A stretch of 25,058 bases of DNA, taken from positions 1 through 25,058 of IMG/VR virus record IMGVR_UViG_3300042522_000873. The stretch is one strand, 5' to 3'. A program made the position numbers and the translations under genes. Below are positions 7,172-13,003 of this stretch, in pieces. This DNA is from a virus. The notes beneath the pieces are model-generated. The model was not told where the DNA came from. It was given only the letters and a program-made list of their open reading frames with translations, and did no database searches. Position 1 is the stretch's first letter. Each line of letters begins with the position of its first letter.

Positions 7172-8254
7172 ATGGCCAACCCTGCCCCGATCACGCTGGA
7201 GCAGCTGTTCAGGTTCTACCGGGGCCTGCCGCACCAGGCCGCAGCGATCGAGACCCTCGAGCAGGATCTCGCCACCAACGGCTACGCGGTCGCCATGCGG
7301 CGCGATCGGGCATGGTTCAACACCTGGAGCCAGGACGGCAAGCAGGCGGATCTGGCTGCAGCCCTAAAGCTGATCAAGGATTTCGAGGGCTGCCACCTCG
7401 AGGCCTACCCTGACCCGCTCAGCGGCGGCGACCCTTGGACGATCGGCTACGGCACCACCCGCTACGGTGACGGCCGGCCGGTGAAGCGCGGCGACAGGAT
7501 CAACGCGATCGAGGCTGATCTGCTGCTGCGGCAGGAAGTGGACCGCATCGCCGCCAAGCTGCGCGCCACCGTGCCCTACTGGGCCGAGATGGCCGACCAT
7601 CAGAAGTGTGCGCTGATTTCGTTTTCTTACAATTTGGGGGCAGGCTTCTACGGCGCCAAGGGCTTCGAGACGATCAGCAAGCGGCTGCGCGAGAAGGACT
7701 GGCCCGGCGTGCCCGATGCGCTGCTGCTCTACCGCAACCCCGGCACCAACGTGGAGGCCGGCCTGAAGCGGCGCCGCATCGCGGAAGGTGACCTCTGGGG
7801 CCGTGACAAGCAGACCACCGGCCCGGTCTCGGCGATGTTCACCCCCGAGTCGCCCTTCAGCTTCAAGATCACGCCCCACATCACCTACGGCGAGTTCGCG
7901 CTGAATCAGGAGGCGCGGCGTTTCGATCGGCAGGAACAATGCGACACCGCCACCAAGCTGGCGCAGTTCCTCGAGAAGGTGCGCGCGCAGTTCGGCGGCC
8001 GGCCGATCGTGATCACCTCCGGCTACAGGCCCACGGCAATCAACCGGGCCGTGGGTGGTGCCAGCCAGTCGGAGCACCTCTACAACGCGATCGGCGTGGG
8101 TGCGGTGGACTTCGCGGTGGACGGCGCCGACATCTACGCGGTGCAGGACTGGTGCGATCAGCATTGGCCCCACAGCCTCGGCTACGGCGCACCGAAGGGA
8201 TTCTTGCATCTTGGCATCCGCCAGGGCGGGCCTAGGCTCCGGTGGGTCTACTGA
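7172..8254 (+). CDS. Two-domain endolysin: GH24 muramidase + M15 zinc peptidase (360 aa)
   Basis: This is a lysis enzyme with two wall-cutting domains. Residues 60-210 are a T4-lysozyme-type (GH24) domain with KDFEGCHLEAYPDPL and WTIGYGTT. Glu72 is the expected acid, Asp81 and Thr90 complete the usual triad, and SYNLGAGFYG is the conserved structural motif. Residues 235-360 are a peptidase M15-type domain with ITSGYRP, SEH (His302), AVDF (Asp313) and LHLG (His346) as the likely zinc ligands. The first would cut the glycan and the second the peptide stem of peptidoglycan. The first 55 residues are an extra N-terminal segment without a signal peptide, so export would depend on a holin. Two small membrane-protein genes lie directly upstream. 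Confidence 0.9.
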   Translation: MANPAPITLEQLFRFYRGLPHQAAAIETLEQDLATNGYAVAMRRDRAWFNTWSQDGKQADLAAALKLIKDFEGCHLEAYPDPLSGGDPWTIGYGTTRYGDGRPVKRGDRINAIEADLLLRQEVDRIAAKLRATVPYWAEMADHQKCALISFSYNLGAGFYGAKGFETISKRLREKDWPGVPDALLLYRNPGTNVEAGLKRRRIAEGDLWGRDKQTTGPVSAMFTPESPFSFKITPHITYGEFALNQEARRFDRQEQCDTATKLAQFLEKVRAQFGGRPIVITSGYRPTAINRAVGGASQSEHLYNAIGVGAVDFAVDGADIYAVQDWCDQHWPHSLGYGAPKGFLHLGIRQGGPRLRWVY

Positions 8255-8261
8255 CGATCGC

Positions 8262-8777
8262 GTGCCCCTTCCCGACTACGAGCTCCACCACCTCTGCCGC
8301 ACCCACGCGATGGTGGTGCCGTTTGACCCCGAGCTGATCAACCCGGCCAGCATCGACGTACTGCTGGGCGATCGGATCATGATCGAGGTGCCCGGCACCC
8401 CCGAGCTGCAGATCCACGGCATCCACGACCACACCGCCGAGGACCCCTATCTGCTGCAGCCGGGTGAGTTCTGCCTGGCGGAGACGCGCGAGATCTTCAA
8501 CCTGCCCGACACGGTGATGGGGCTGTTCTTCCTGAAGAGCAGCCGCGCCAGAGAAGGGCTCGAGCACAGCCACGCGGGCCTGCTGGACCCCGGCTGGTAC
8601 GGCAGCCGCCTCACGCTGGAGCTGAGCAACGTCCGCCGGATGCACCCGCTGCCCTTATGGCCCGGCATGAAGATCGGCCAGGTCGCCTTCTTCAGGATGG
8701 AGGGCATCCCCCACCGCTCCTACGCGGTGACCGGCCGCTACTGCAACGATCTGACCGTCACCGCCAGCAAGGGCTAA
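8262..8777 (+). CDS. dcd: dCTP deaminase / dUTPase family protein (171 aa)
   Basis: A GTG start at 8262, 7 nt after the endolysin stop, gives 171 residues, the usual length for this family. It converts dCTP to dUTP (or also hydrolyses dUTP) in pyrimidine nucleotide supply. Family motifs are clear: LLQPGEFCLAET (residues 64-75), LKSSRAREGLE (91-101), HAGLLDPGWYG (104-114), LTLELSN with catalytic-type Glu120, and PGMKIGQVAFF. The usual GKSS sequence is LKSS here, with Lys and both Ser kept. Cyanobacterial phages often carry nucleotide-metabolism genes of this kind. Whether it is mono- or bifunctional cannot be read by eye. A strong hairpin terminator follows. Confidence 0.82.
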   Translation: MPLPDYELHHLCRTHAMVVPFDPELINPASIDVLLGDRIMIEVPGTPELQIHGIHDHTAEDPYLLQPGEFCLAETREIFNLPDTVMGLFFLKSSRAREGLEHSHAGLLDPGWYGSRLTLELSNVRRMHPLPLWPGMKIGQVAFFRMEGIPHRSYAVTGRYCNDLTVTASKG

Positions 8778-8803
8778 GCTGACCCCGGAGCGAGAAGTGG
8801 ACC

Positions 8804-8829
8804 GCCCCGGCCTAAACAGCCGGGGCTTT
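8804..8829. terminator. Bidirectional rho-independent terminator
   Basis: GCCCCGGC (8804-8811) pairs perfectly with GCCGGGGC (8819-8826) across a 7-nt loop and is followed by TTT on the + strand. It lies between the convergent dCTP deaminase-like gene and the integrase. The integrase stop codon is inside the loop, so the left arm lies just past its end. It would end transcription from both sides. Confidence 0.75.
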
Positions 8830-9942
8830 CTGCTGGGTGATGGCGCTGGCCACCTTCGCCGCCATCGCTGCAGCTGCTTCGTCCATCAGGTGCGCATACC
8901 GGGCGGTGGTCTGCGGGCTGGCGTGGCCGAGCAGCGCGCCCACCTGCGGCAGCGTCAGGCCCGCGGTGGTGATGGCATAGGACGCATACGAGTGACGCAG
9001 GTCGTGGACGCGGAGGTTCTTGATCTTGGCCGCCTCCAGCAGCTTGTCCCAGAGATACCAGTAGCCGATCAGGTGGCCGTCACCATCGCCGGCGATGATC
9101 CACTCGGTGTTCGACCTGCGTCTCAGCTCTCGTAGGATGAGACTCGCCGCGGGCGGCAGATGCACCTTGCGCTCATCGTCCTGGCCGCCGGTCTTGTGAG
9201 CGTCGGGGGGCAGCGTCAGGATCGTTGCATCCTGATCGAGCCACTCCCAGCGCGCCGTCATGATCTCGCGCACCCGGCACCCGGTCAGCAGCAGCAGGCG
9301 GATCAGCTGCGCGAACCGCCACCGCACGCCGGCCTCGGCGAACGCATCCAGTGCGGCCAGCAGCCGCTCGAGCTCCACGCGGGATAGGTAGCGCTTGATC
9401 TTGCGCTCACCGTTGGCCTGGATGCCCTTGCACGGGTTGGTGCCCTTGGCGCGGATGCCCCACAGCTCGGCCAGGTTGATCGCCTTGCGCAGCACCGCCA
9501 GCGCGCGGTTCTGCTGGCCCCGCGGTAGCTCCTCGAGCATGTCGATCACCTGGATGGTCTGCAGCGTGGCGACCTTCTCGGCGCCGATGCGCGGCAGGAT
9601 GTGGTTCTTCCACAGCACGGCGTAGCCAGTCTTGGTGCTCGGCCTGACGCGGGTGGCGTAGTGCTTCTCGGTGACCATCTCGGAGAGCTCGCGGATGGTC
9701 TTGCCCTGGCGCAGCAGCTGCTTGTCGGTGCCAGGCGCCTCACCCTTGGCGACAGCGGCCAGGATCTTGATCGCCTCCTCACGCGCCATGGTCAGGCTGA
9801 CCACCTCGGCCCGGCCGATCTTGTGGGTCTGCTGCTTGCCGGAGGGCTCGCGGTAGCGCACGTAATAGGTGCGGACGCCGGTGGGCAGGACCATCAACCC
9901 GAGGCCTGAAATCTTCCGATCGGCCTGCCATTCGCGCTTCAT
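8812..9942 (-). CDS. int: Tyrosine integrase
   Basis: This 376-residue site-specific recombinase would integrate and excise the phage. Residues 1-75 are an arm-binding-type N-terminal domain (LPTGVRTYYVRYR). Residues 80-180 are the core-binding helical domain. Residues 185-360 are the catalytic domain with Arg223 (TGCRVREI), Lys250 (AHKTG), His313 and Arg316 (HDLRHS), His340 (LLGH) and the nucleophile Tyr349 (TTARYAHL). All catalytic positions are present. The start has GGGAG about 8 nt upstream. The gene points away from a tRNA 3' fragment 150 bp upstream, as expected for an integrase that targets a tRNA gene. Its stop codon lies in the loop of a terminator shared with the gene on the other strand. 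Confidence 0.95.
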   Translation of the reverse strand: MKREWQADRKISGLGLMVLPTGVRTYYVRYREPSGKQQTHKIGRAEVVSLTMAREEAIKILAAVAKGEAPGTDKQLLRQGKTIRELSEMVTEKHYATRVRPSTKTGYAVLWKNHILPRIGAEKVATLQTIQVIDMLEELPRGQQNRALAVLRKAINLAELWGIRAKGTNPCKGIQANGERKIKRYLSRVELERLLAALDAFAEAGVRWRFAQLIRLLLLTGCRVREIMTARWEWLDQDATILTLPPDAHKTGGQDDERKVHLPPAASLILRELRRRSNTEWIIAGDGDGHLIGYWYLWDKLLEAAKIKNLRVHDLRHSYASYAITTAGLTLPQVGALLGHASPQTTARYAHLMDEAAAAMAAKVASAITQQKAPAV

Positions 9943-9952
9943 CGAGGCTCTC

Positions 9953-9975
9953 CCATTTGCGCACTATTCGCGCAG
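9953..9975 (+). repeat. Direct repeat copy 1 flanking attP (23 bp)
   Basis: The sequence beginning CCATTTGCGCACTATTCGCG is identical over 23 bp to a second copy at 10202-10224. This copy lies in the integrase leader, next to its ribosome-binding site. The pair brackets the tRNA-like core and looks like integrase arm-type sites. This copy could also couple integrase expression to its own binding. Confidence 0.85.
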
Positions 9976-9978
9976 ATT

Positions 9979-10080
9979 TGCGCGAACGGGAGTGAATCTG
10001 CGCGAACGGGCGTGAACAGGTCAACCGGAAAAGGTGAGACGATTCAGACCGTTAGAGAGATTCCGTGAACCGGCGTGAAC
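9979..10080 (+). repeat. Short GTGAAC-type repeats, candidate integrase/excisionase arm sites
   Basis: TGCGCGAACGGG occurs at 9979-9990 and 9999-10010, with a 20-nt period. Both copies run on into (A/C)GTGAA. Two more GTGAAC units follow at 10065-10070 and 10075-10080 (CCGTGAACCGGCGTGAAC). Four similar units in 90 bp next to the tRNA-like core fit protein-binding arm sites of an attP region. Confidence 0.6.
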
Positions 10081-10093
10081 CTTTCCGGCGCCC

Positions 10094-10138
10094 CTGAAAA
10101 TCGCAGTGTCGGTGGTTCGATTCCGCCCCTGGGCACCA
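10094..10138 (+). other. attP core: 3' half of a tRNA-Phe gene
   Basis: The 45 bp read as an anticodon loop CTGAAAA (anticodon GAA, Phe), five stem bases TCGCA, variable loop GTGTC, T-arm GGTGG-TTCGATT-CCGCC, acceptor strand CCTGGGC, discriminator A and CCA. The bases before the loop (GCCCC) cannot pair with TCGCA, and there is no D-arm or 5' acceptor strand, so this is not a complete gene. Temperate phages that use tRNA genes carry exactly such a 3' fragment, which restores the tRNA after integration. The integrase lies beside it, and phage genes continue on both sides. Confidence 0.82.
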
Positions 10139-10201
10139 AAAACCCCGAAAAATCAGCCCCTTAGACAGACGGCCCCGACGGGCTTGAGAAGCTCGCCGAG
10201 G

Positions 10202-10224
10202 CCATTTGCGCACTATTCGCGCAG
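10202..10224 (+). repeat. Direct repeat copy 2 flanking attP (23 bp)
   Basis: This is an exact second copy of the 23-bp repeat at 9953-9975, on the other side of the tRNA-Phe fragment and in the same orientation. It lies close to the 3' end of the leftward small-gene run. Its spacing from the core (63 bp) differs from that of copy 1 (118 bp), as is common for attP arms. Confidence 0.85.
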
Positions 10225-10227
10225 CGC

Positions 10228-10413
10228 TCAGATCTGCGCCGGCTGCAGCGCTGCCCTGCGCAGCCGGTGGATCTTGCCGGGGGCTTCGGCCGGGTCATCG
10301 AGCTGGATCATGCGGAAGTCATCGAGGCCGTGAGTCTCGGCGAAGTGCTGCGCGGCGATATGGGTGGCGAACGGCCCGATGTGCCAAGGGCCGATCTCGA
10401 TGGCGTAGGTCAT
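10228..10413 (-). CDS. Small hypothetical protein (61 aa)
   Basis: The product starts MTYAIEIGPWHIGPFATHIA and has a mixed alpha/beta pattern with an FAETHGLDDFRMIQLDDP stretch. It looks like a compact folded domain of the kind found in many phage early regions. It is the last gene of the leftward run and overlaps the stop of the preceding gene (ATGA), so it should be translated with it. No family was recognised. Confidence 0.6.
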   Translation of the reverse strand: MTYAIEIGPWHIGPFATHIAAQHFAETHGLDDFRMIQLDDPAEAPGKIHRLRRAALQPAQI

Positions 10414-10520
10414 TTCAGGGATGGGTTGCGTTCGGCAGCAGTAAGGCTGGGGTGGTCGTCGTCGTCATCCTCGGGCAGATCCTCCGGGATGTCGTCGTAG
10501 TCGGGGTCGAGCTTGCGCAT
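10410..10520 (-). CDS. Very acidic micro-protein with shared C-terminal tail (36 aa)
   Basis: Reading MRKLDPDYDDIPEDLPEDDD, the first 22 residues are almost all Asp, Glu and Pro. The last 14 are HPSLTAAERNPSLK. This ending is nearly the same as that of a 53-residue membrane protein encoded at 14949-15110 (HPSLTVEERNPSLR), although the rest of the two proteins is unrelated. Shared tails in otherwise different proteins suggest a docking peptide or a common partner. The stop overlaps the next ATG in the run (ATGA), which supports that this very short gene is real. Confidence 0.5.
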   Translation of the reverse strand: MRKLDPDYDDIPEDLPEDDDDDHPSLTAAERNPSLK

Positions 10521-10553
10521 GGCGGGAGGGCCGCCGGAGCGGCCCGGTGCGGG

Positions 10554-10787
10554 TCAGGCGACCTTGCGGTAGCCCTTGGCGGTGAGCTGCTGGTAGCGCT
10601 GACGAACGCGGCCAGTCCAATCAAAGCCACCGCCTTGGGCCTCCCACTCGCCGGCTTCGATAGCGAAGCGCGTCATCATCATCTGGTGGTGGCCAGCCTC
10701 ACAGAAGCGAACCAGCTCAGCGCCATCGGCTGAGATCAGGAAGTGGTTGGTGCGGTCGGTCATGGTGGGCAGGGTGGCGGTGGTCAT
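10554..10787 (-). CDS. Hypothetical protein (77 aa)
   Basis: The frame is open to 10862. I take the Met at 10787 (MTTATLPTMTDRTNHFLISA), but the Met at 10763 (MTDRTNHFL) is also possible. The C-terminal part holds an aromatic/His-rich helix (ELVRFCEAGHHQMMMTRF) and FDWTGRVRQRYQQLTAKGYR. A helical, possibly DNA-associated protein would fit, but no domain was recognised. It lies at the left side of a divergent intergenic region that carries repeated TTCACA motifs. Confidence 0.5.
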   Translation of the reverse strand: MTTATLPTMTDRTNHFLISADGAELVRFCEAGHHQMMMTRFAIEAGEWEAQGGGFDWTGRVRQRYQQLTAKGYRKVA

Positions 10788-10915
10788 CGGTCGGGTGGCT
10801 GTCGATGTGTGAATCCTACACCACAGGCGGGGGAGCATCCGCGATCGGGCCAGCGCGTTCACAATCGTTCACACGGGTTTCCGTCGCTACCGTGGGCCAA
10901 GCCGGGGCCACGCCC
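10788..10915. promoter_or_regulatory. Divergent control region with repeated TTCACA half-sites
   Basis: This spacer separates leftward and rightward genes. It contains TGTGTGAA at 10806-10813 and, in inverted orientation, GTTCACA at 10857-10863 and GTTCACAC at 10867-10874, the last two spaced 10 bp apart. A leftward -10-like element, TAGGAT, lies near 10811-10816 on the reverse strand. Such an arrangement is typical of operator sites between divergent phage promoters. No -35 box was convincing. Confidence 0.35.
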
Positions 10916-11101
10916 ATGCGCGCGCACATCGCCGAGATCACCGCCAAGGTGATCATCCGCAGCGACACCGACCCCGACCAGCTCCCCGCCGACCTCTACA
11001 GCCAGATCGCCGAGTTCATCCACTCAGAGGATGACCTCCTCGACCTGGCCATCGAGCTGTTCACCCTGCCCGAAGACATCGGTGGATCGGCACCACATTG
11101 A
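10916..11101 (+). CDS. Small hypothetical acidic protein (61 aa)
   Basis: The frame is open further upstream, but the Met at 10916 (MRAHIAEITAKVIIRSDTDP) gives a compact helical protein with an acidic centre (FIHSEDDLLDLAIELFTLPE). The phrase KVIIRSDTDPDQLPADLY suggests a small alpha/beta fold. It is one of only a few rightward genes in this region. Its end overlaps the HNH nuclease gene, so the two appear to form a short rightward operon. Confidence 0.5.
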   Translation: MRAHIAEITAKVIIRSDTDPDQLPADLYSQIAEFIHSEDDLLDLAIELFTLPEDIGGSAPH

Positions 11102-11387
11102 TGAAACGCGGCTGGTCACCCGCAGGTCAGCCCGCGATCAGATCCACCTCGCGTGGAGCTACCGCTGCGCCTACTGCGGCGATCCGCTCGGCCGCAGCCC
11201 CACGCTCGATCACGTGGTGCCCAAGGTCCATGGCGGCCTGACGGTGCGGGAGAACCTGATCAGCTGCTGCCTGATGTGCAACAGCCAGAAGGGGCACAAG
11301 GATTGGATTGCCTGGTATCGCGCGCAGCCGTTCTGGTCCGCGATGGGCGAGTGGGCGATCGCGCGCTGGGTGGCCGGCGAGGGCTAA
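11082..11387 (+). CDS. HNH endonuclease (101 aa)
   Basis: A GTG start at 11082 gives 101 residues and overlaps the upstream gene by 20 nt. The HNH core is clear: CAYC (Cys29, Cys32) and CLMC (Cys63, Cys66) bind structural zinc, LDHVVPK holds the catalytic-type Asp43-His44, Asn58 sits in RENLIS, and the NSQKGHKD ending is typical. Free-standing HNH enzymes in phages act as nicking or homing endonucleases or in packaging. The terminase is not in view here, so the role is open. A free-standing AP2 domain, often fused to HNH nucleases in cyanobacteria, is encoded nearby on the other strand. Confidence 0.8.
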   Translation: MDRHHIDETRLVTRRSARDQIHLAWSYRCAYCGDPLGRSPTLDHVVPKVHGGLTVRENLISCCLMCNSQKGHKDWIAWYRAQPFWSAMGEWAIARWVAGEG

Positions 11388-11425
11388 GATTCCAGTCCAA
11401 CGATTCAATCGCTGGGCATTCCGCA

Positions 11426-11479
11426 GTGTGGAGGCTGCGGTGAGGCGTGCAGGCGCGAGAGCCGGCGCCACCTCCACAC
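11426..11479. terminator. Hairpin between convergent genes, possible terminator
   Basis: GTGTGGAGG (11426-11434) and CCTCCACAC (11471-11479) are perfect inverted arms, 36 nt apart, with a smaller GGCGC/GCGCC stem inside. The structure sits in the spacer between the rightward HNH gene and the leftward run. There is no T-run, so termination is only one possibility. Confidence 0.35.
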
Positions 11480-11484
11480 CCCAA

Positions 11485-11574
11485 TCACGGCAGGATCTTC
11501 GACGCCAGCCAGAGCGCCAGGCCGCACGCCACGGCGTAGCCCACCAGCAGCTCGATCATCAGGGGCAGCGTCAT
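11485..11574 (-). CDS. Single-helix membrane micro-protein (29 aa)
   Basis: The product is MTLPLMIELLVGYAVACGLA followed by LWLASKILP, almost entirely one transmembrane helix. Its ATG shares one base with the stop of the AP2-domain gene (TGATG), so it would be translated by re-initiation. Although very short, the clean hydrophobic segment and the tight coupling support it. Its role is unknown; small membrane peptides in early phage operons may affect host membranes or exclusion. Confidence 0.45.
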   Translation of the reverse strand: MTLPLMIELLVGYAVACGLALWLASKILP

Positions 11575-11840
11575 CACTCGGGCAGCGGATTGATCACGGC
11601 ATGATCGCCGATAATCCGCAGCGCCGCACGGTTGTAGGCCTGCGCCGCCTCGAGCTCGGTGGCGAACATGCCGAGGTAGTAGCGCCGGCCCCGGTAGCCC
11701 AGTGCAGCGCGCCATGGCAGCTTCGGGTTGGTGCTCCGGGAGACGCCCCTGTAGGGGCTGCTGGCGTTCGCGCGCCTCGGCCGGTTGGCCAGCGAGAGGT
11801 AGTAGGCCTCTCGGGTGGTGGTGCAGTTGAAATACCCCAT
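11574..11840 (-). CDS. Free-standing AP2 DNA-binding domain protein (88 aa)
   Basis: Residues 28-84 read as an AP2 domain: YRGVSR (30-35), Trp43, RRYYLGMF (52-59), TELEAAQAYNRAA (61-73), Gly78 and a closing VINP. Arg, Trp, the YLG-x-F turn and the EAAxAYNxAA helix are the family signature. In bacteria and phages AP2 usually accompanies an HNH nuclease in the same chain. Here it stands alone with a 27-residue leader, while an HNH gene without AP2 lies 200 bp away on the other strand. It probably binds DNA as a regulator or as a partner of a nuclease. Confidence 0.8.
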   Translation of the reverse strand: MGYFNCTTTREAYYLSLANRPRRANASSPYRGVSRSTNPKLPWRAALGYRGRRYYLGMFATELEAAQAYNRAALRIIGDHAVINPLPE

Positions 11841-11844
11841 AGGG

Positions 11845-12018
11845 TCAGCGAGCGAGAAGGTGGTCTAGGTAGATCTCGGCCTGCCAGAGATCGGAGCTGT
11901 ACCTGCAGTAGCCGTTGGCGCAGCTGCGGTAGTAAAGCTCCCCACCACCAGCGGGCTCGAGCGTTTCGATGTAGCCGGCGCCGCGATCAGTGCGGCTCAG
12001 GACAATCGGCGGGTTCAT
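11845..12018 (-). CDS. Hypothetical protein (57 aa)
   Basis: The Met at 12018 gives MNPPIVLSRTDRGAGYIETL with a short Cys-containing segment (YYRSCANGYCRYSSDLW) and a helical end (QAEIYLDHLLAR). Two Cys and several Tyr suggest a small beta domain. An earlier Met at 12048 would overlap the upstream gene more deeply. The gene overlaps the end of its upstream neighbour by 32 nt and stops 4 nt before the AP2 gene. No family was recognised. Confidence 0.5.
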   Translation of the reverse strand: MNPPIVLSRTDRGAGYIETLEPAGGGELYYRSCANGYCRYSSDLWQAEIYLDHLLAR

Positions 12019-12328
12019 AGATGTCACACCGCGCGGCAAACCTGCCACCAGTCTGGCGAGCCTCAGGGAAGCCGAGCGTGCAGGCCTTGCGGGCCGGCTC
12101 CCACTGCAGGCAGTCCCAGCACATCCGCGGCGAGCTTGCCGGCCTGATGCGCAGCACCGCGGCCTGATAGATGCGCTGAGCGCGCAGGAGCGCCTCCTGC
12201 AGCTGGATGGTGCCCGTGTCAGCCTCCAGCTGGTGCTCGGCTCTGGGGCCGAGGTTCACCCGACAGTGCCACGTCCGGTCTGCACGATCGCAGAACAGCA
12301 GCAGCCGGCCGGCGTGGAGGCTGATCAT
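11987..12328 (-). CDS. Hypothetical protein with C-terminal Cys-rich motif (113 aa)
   Basis: The first 70 residues are beta-rich then helical (TIQLQEALLRAQRIYQAAVL). The last 40 hold four cysteines in the pattern CWDCLQWEP ... ACTLGFPE ... FAARCDIYEP. This arrangement looks like a small zinc-binding or disulfide module found in cyanophage hypothetical proteins. Start and stop overlap the neighbouring genes, the start by ATGA. Function is unknown. Confidence 0.55.
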   Translation of the reverse strand: MISLHAGRLLLFCDRADRTWHCRVNLGPRAEHQLEADTGTIQLQEALLRAQRIYQAAVLRIRPASSPRMCWDCLQWEPARKACTLGFPEARQTGGRFAARCDIYEPADCPEPH

Positions 12329-12558
12329 TCGAACTCGCCGTAGGCCGGTGAGTGGTAGAGCCGCTCGAGCAGGTGCGAGGCCGGCTCGTCCTGCTGGCCG
12401 CTGGTCACGTAGCAGGCGACCTCATCGCGCTGGTCTGCGGCGACGAACACCTCGGGCCAGTGCAGCTCCTTCACCACCACCAAGCTGGTGCGGTGGCTGC
12501 GCACCAAGATCCACAGCGCAAGGCGCTCGATCAGGTTCAGGCTGGGCAGCTGCATCAT
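12325..12558 (-). CDS. Hypothetical protein (77 aa)
   Basis: The Met at 12558 (MMQLPSLNLIERLALWILVR) overlaps the preceding DUF3310 stop by 4 nt, which favours this start over the distant Met at 12636. The N-terminal helix is hydrophobic enough to be partly membrane-associated. The C-terminal half is acidic with paired Tyr residues. No domain was recognised. It belongs to the coupled leftward run. Confidence 0.5.
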   Translation of the reverse strand: MMQLPSLNLIERLALWILVRSHRTSLVVVKELHWPEVFVAADQRDEVACYVTSGQQDEPASHLLERLYHSPAYGEFE

Positions 12559-12776
12559 GCCTCCAGTTTGCCGAGCAGGCGGCGGAGATACCACTGCGCC
12601 TTGGCGGCATTCACGGCCGGGTCGCCCTTGTCCCACATCCTCAGGATGTAGCGCAGGACGTGGCCCTGGCAGTTGGCCAGCACCGGGTCAGGTGCGCGGG
12701 CGATGGCGGCCTCGATCACGTCGATCGCTTCCACCGGACCGTGCTTGTAGTGGTCCGGGTTGATCTGGTCGGTCAT
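12555..12776 (-). CDS. DUF3310 family protein (73 aa)
   Basis: This short protein matches the DUF3310 family: INPDHYKHGPVEAIDVIEAA at the start, then LANCQGHVLRYILRM and a closing AQWYLRRLL. The YxxGxVEAID and Gly-His-Val-x-Arg-Tyr-x-x-Arg patterns are the conserved features. The family is common in phages and in some host genomes, usually near replication or nucleotide genes, and its biochemical role is not established. It overlaps both neighbours by 4 nt. Confidence 0.8.
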   Translation of the reverse strand: MTDQINPDHYKHGPVEAIDVIEAAIARAPDPVLANCQGHVLRYILRMWDKGDPAVNAAKAQWYLRRLLGKLEA

Positions 12777-13003
12777 TCGGTGAGCTCCCAGTAGTGGCTG
12801 GCCAGTTTCGTCACGATCTCACGCGCGGCGACCAGTTCATCGAAAAACTCCTGCGTCACGGCGTACTCAGTGCCGCGGTGGCCGCAGTCGTAACACTTGC
12901 GGCGCTGACGGCGCACCTGGCCGTCATAGCTGCGCTCGGAGTTGTCGCACCTGAAGCGCCCACCACATTGCGGGCACTTCATCTCGGTGAACGGGCTGGG
13001 CAT
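12773..13003 (-). CDS. NrdR-like zinc-ribbon protein without ATP-cone (76 aa)
   Basis: Residues 8-41 are a zinc ribbon with CPQC (Cys10, Cys13) and CYDC (Cys37, Cys40), separated by an Arg-rich strand (VRRQRRK), as in the N-terminal DNA-binding ribbon of NrdR. The ATP-cone that follows in NrdR is missing. Instead there is a short helical tail (EFFDELVAAREIVTKL). It could bind DNA as a small regulator. A second protein with the same ribbon layout is encoded at 17387-17641. Confidence 0.65.
   Translation of the reverse strand: MPSPFTEMKCPQCGGRFRCDNSERSYDGQVRRQRRKCYDCGHRGTEYAVTQEFFDELVAAREIVTKLASHYWELTE

Noticed and set aside
8055-8261. Upstream extension of the dCTP deaminase-like gene
   Set aside because: The frame is open but overlaps the M15 domain of the endolysin, and the family length fits the GTG at 8262.
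10094-10138. A functional tRNA-Phe gene
   Set aside because: Only the 3' half is present. The D-arm, the 5' acceptor strand and the 5' side of the anticodon stem are missing.
9974-10224. CRISPR array suggested by repeats near the integrase
   Set aside because: Repeats are of differing length, few, and unevenly spaced around a tRNA-like core; no cas genes are present. They fit attP arm sites.
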